Assembly (NCBI GenBank): GCA_035536315.1
Contig: DATLOJ010000136.1
Span: 1 to 13,350, forward strand
Source of the DNA: DATLOJ01 sp035536315
GTDB taxonomy: Bacteria > Actinomycetota > CADDZG01 > JAHWKV01
Reading direction: 5' to 3'
DNA: 13,350 nucleotides
The notes beneath the pieces are model-generated. The model was not told the origin of the DNA and searched no databases. It worked only from the letters and a program-made list of their open reading frames with translations. Both the position numbers and the translations under genes were made by a program. Numbering within the stretch: the first letter of the stretch is position 1; the number at the start of each line of letters is the position of its first letter. This document shows positions 13,252-13,350 of this stretch, piece by piece.

Positions 13252-13350
13252 TCATTTCCATGAAGCGCGGAATGTCGGGAAGGGGGCGTGGGGGGAGCCC
13301 GCCACTGCCGCGGCAGAGGGTCGCTCTTCGTGTCGTCCAGGTTTCATTGA
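13252..13350. other. Unassigned GC-rich end of window
   Basis: Ninety-nine bases after the HU terminator with no recognised gene. A plus-strand frame from ATG 13260 stays open to the edge (MKRGMSGRGRGG...), and a minus-strand frame enters from the right edge and stops at 13252-13254. Both are low-complexity and look like no family I know. A perfect 12-bp palindrome, CTGCCGCGGCAG, lies at 13305-13316. Confidence 0.3.

Noticed and set aside
13260..13350. Start of a new plus-strand gene at ATG 13260
   Set aside because: No ribosome binding site, composition GR/RP-rich and no recognisable motif in 30 residues; it cannot be supported without more sequence.

Overview
The window looks like chromosomal DNA of a GC-rich (roughly 60 percent) member of the Actinomycetota. 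This rests on gene content, not on any marker gene: a MarP-type CvpA/trypsin fusion protease, an HU protein with a lysine/alanine/threonine-rich tail, an FGD-type luciferase-like oxidoreductase (normally tied to coenzyme F420), and a TreX-TreY-TreZ type trehalose pathway. GTG starts and overlapping genes are common. I see no tRNA, rRNA, CRISPR array, insertion sequence or prophage.

Layout. Positions 1-344 (minus) hold the N-terminal part of a cyclic-nucleotide-binding-domain protein that runs off the left edge. A 106-bp divergent spacer with a perfect 8-2-8 inverted repeat separates it from a five-gene plus-strand run: otsA (451-1932), glgB (1942-4005), glgX/treX (4078-6189), treY (6179-8770) and treZ (8763-10475). 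The genes are 9 and 72 bp apart, then overlap by 11 and 8 bp, so they very probably form one operon. Convergent to it is an FGD-like oxidoreductase (10499-11464, minus). Divergent from that is a membrane-anchored MarP-like serine protease (11533-12711), followed by an HU-family nucleoid protein (12782-13201) with its own likely promoter and a strong intrinsic terminator. The last ~100 bp are unassigned.

How the genes work together. GlgX debranches glycogen-like alpha-glucan, TreY isomerises the reducing end of the linear chains to a trehalosyl unit, and TreZ cleaves off free trehalose. GlgB makes the branches that GlgX removes, so the operon can both remodel glucan and drain it to trehalose. 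OtsA gives a second route, from nucleotide-glucose and glucose-6-phosphate to trehalose-6-phosphate, but no otsB phosphatase is in the window. GlgB, GlgX, TreY and TreZ are four consecutive GH13-clan enzymes of different subfamilies, each with an intact catalytic set.

Overall this is mostly recognisable housekeeping and stress metabolism. I found no convincing undescribed system. The most useful leads are the combined OtsA/TreXYZ/GlgB operon, the palindrome between the cyclic-nucleotide protein and the operon, the MarP-like protease that keeps the family's disulfide pair, and the FGD-like enzyme that appears to have lost a substrate-phosphate lysine.
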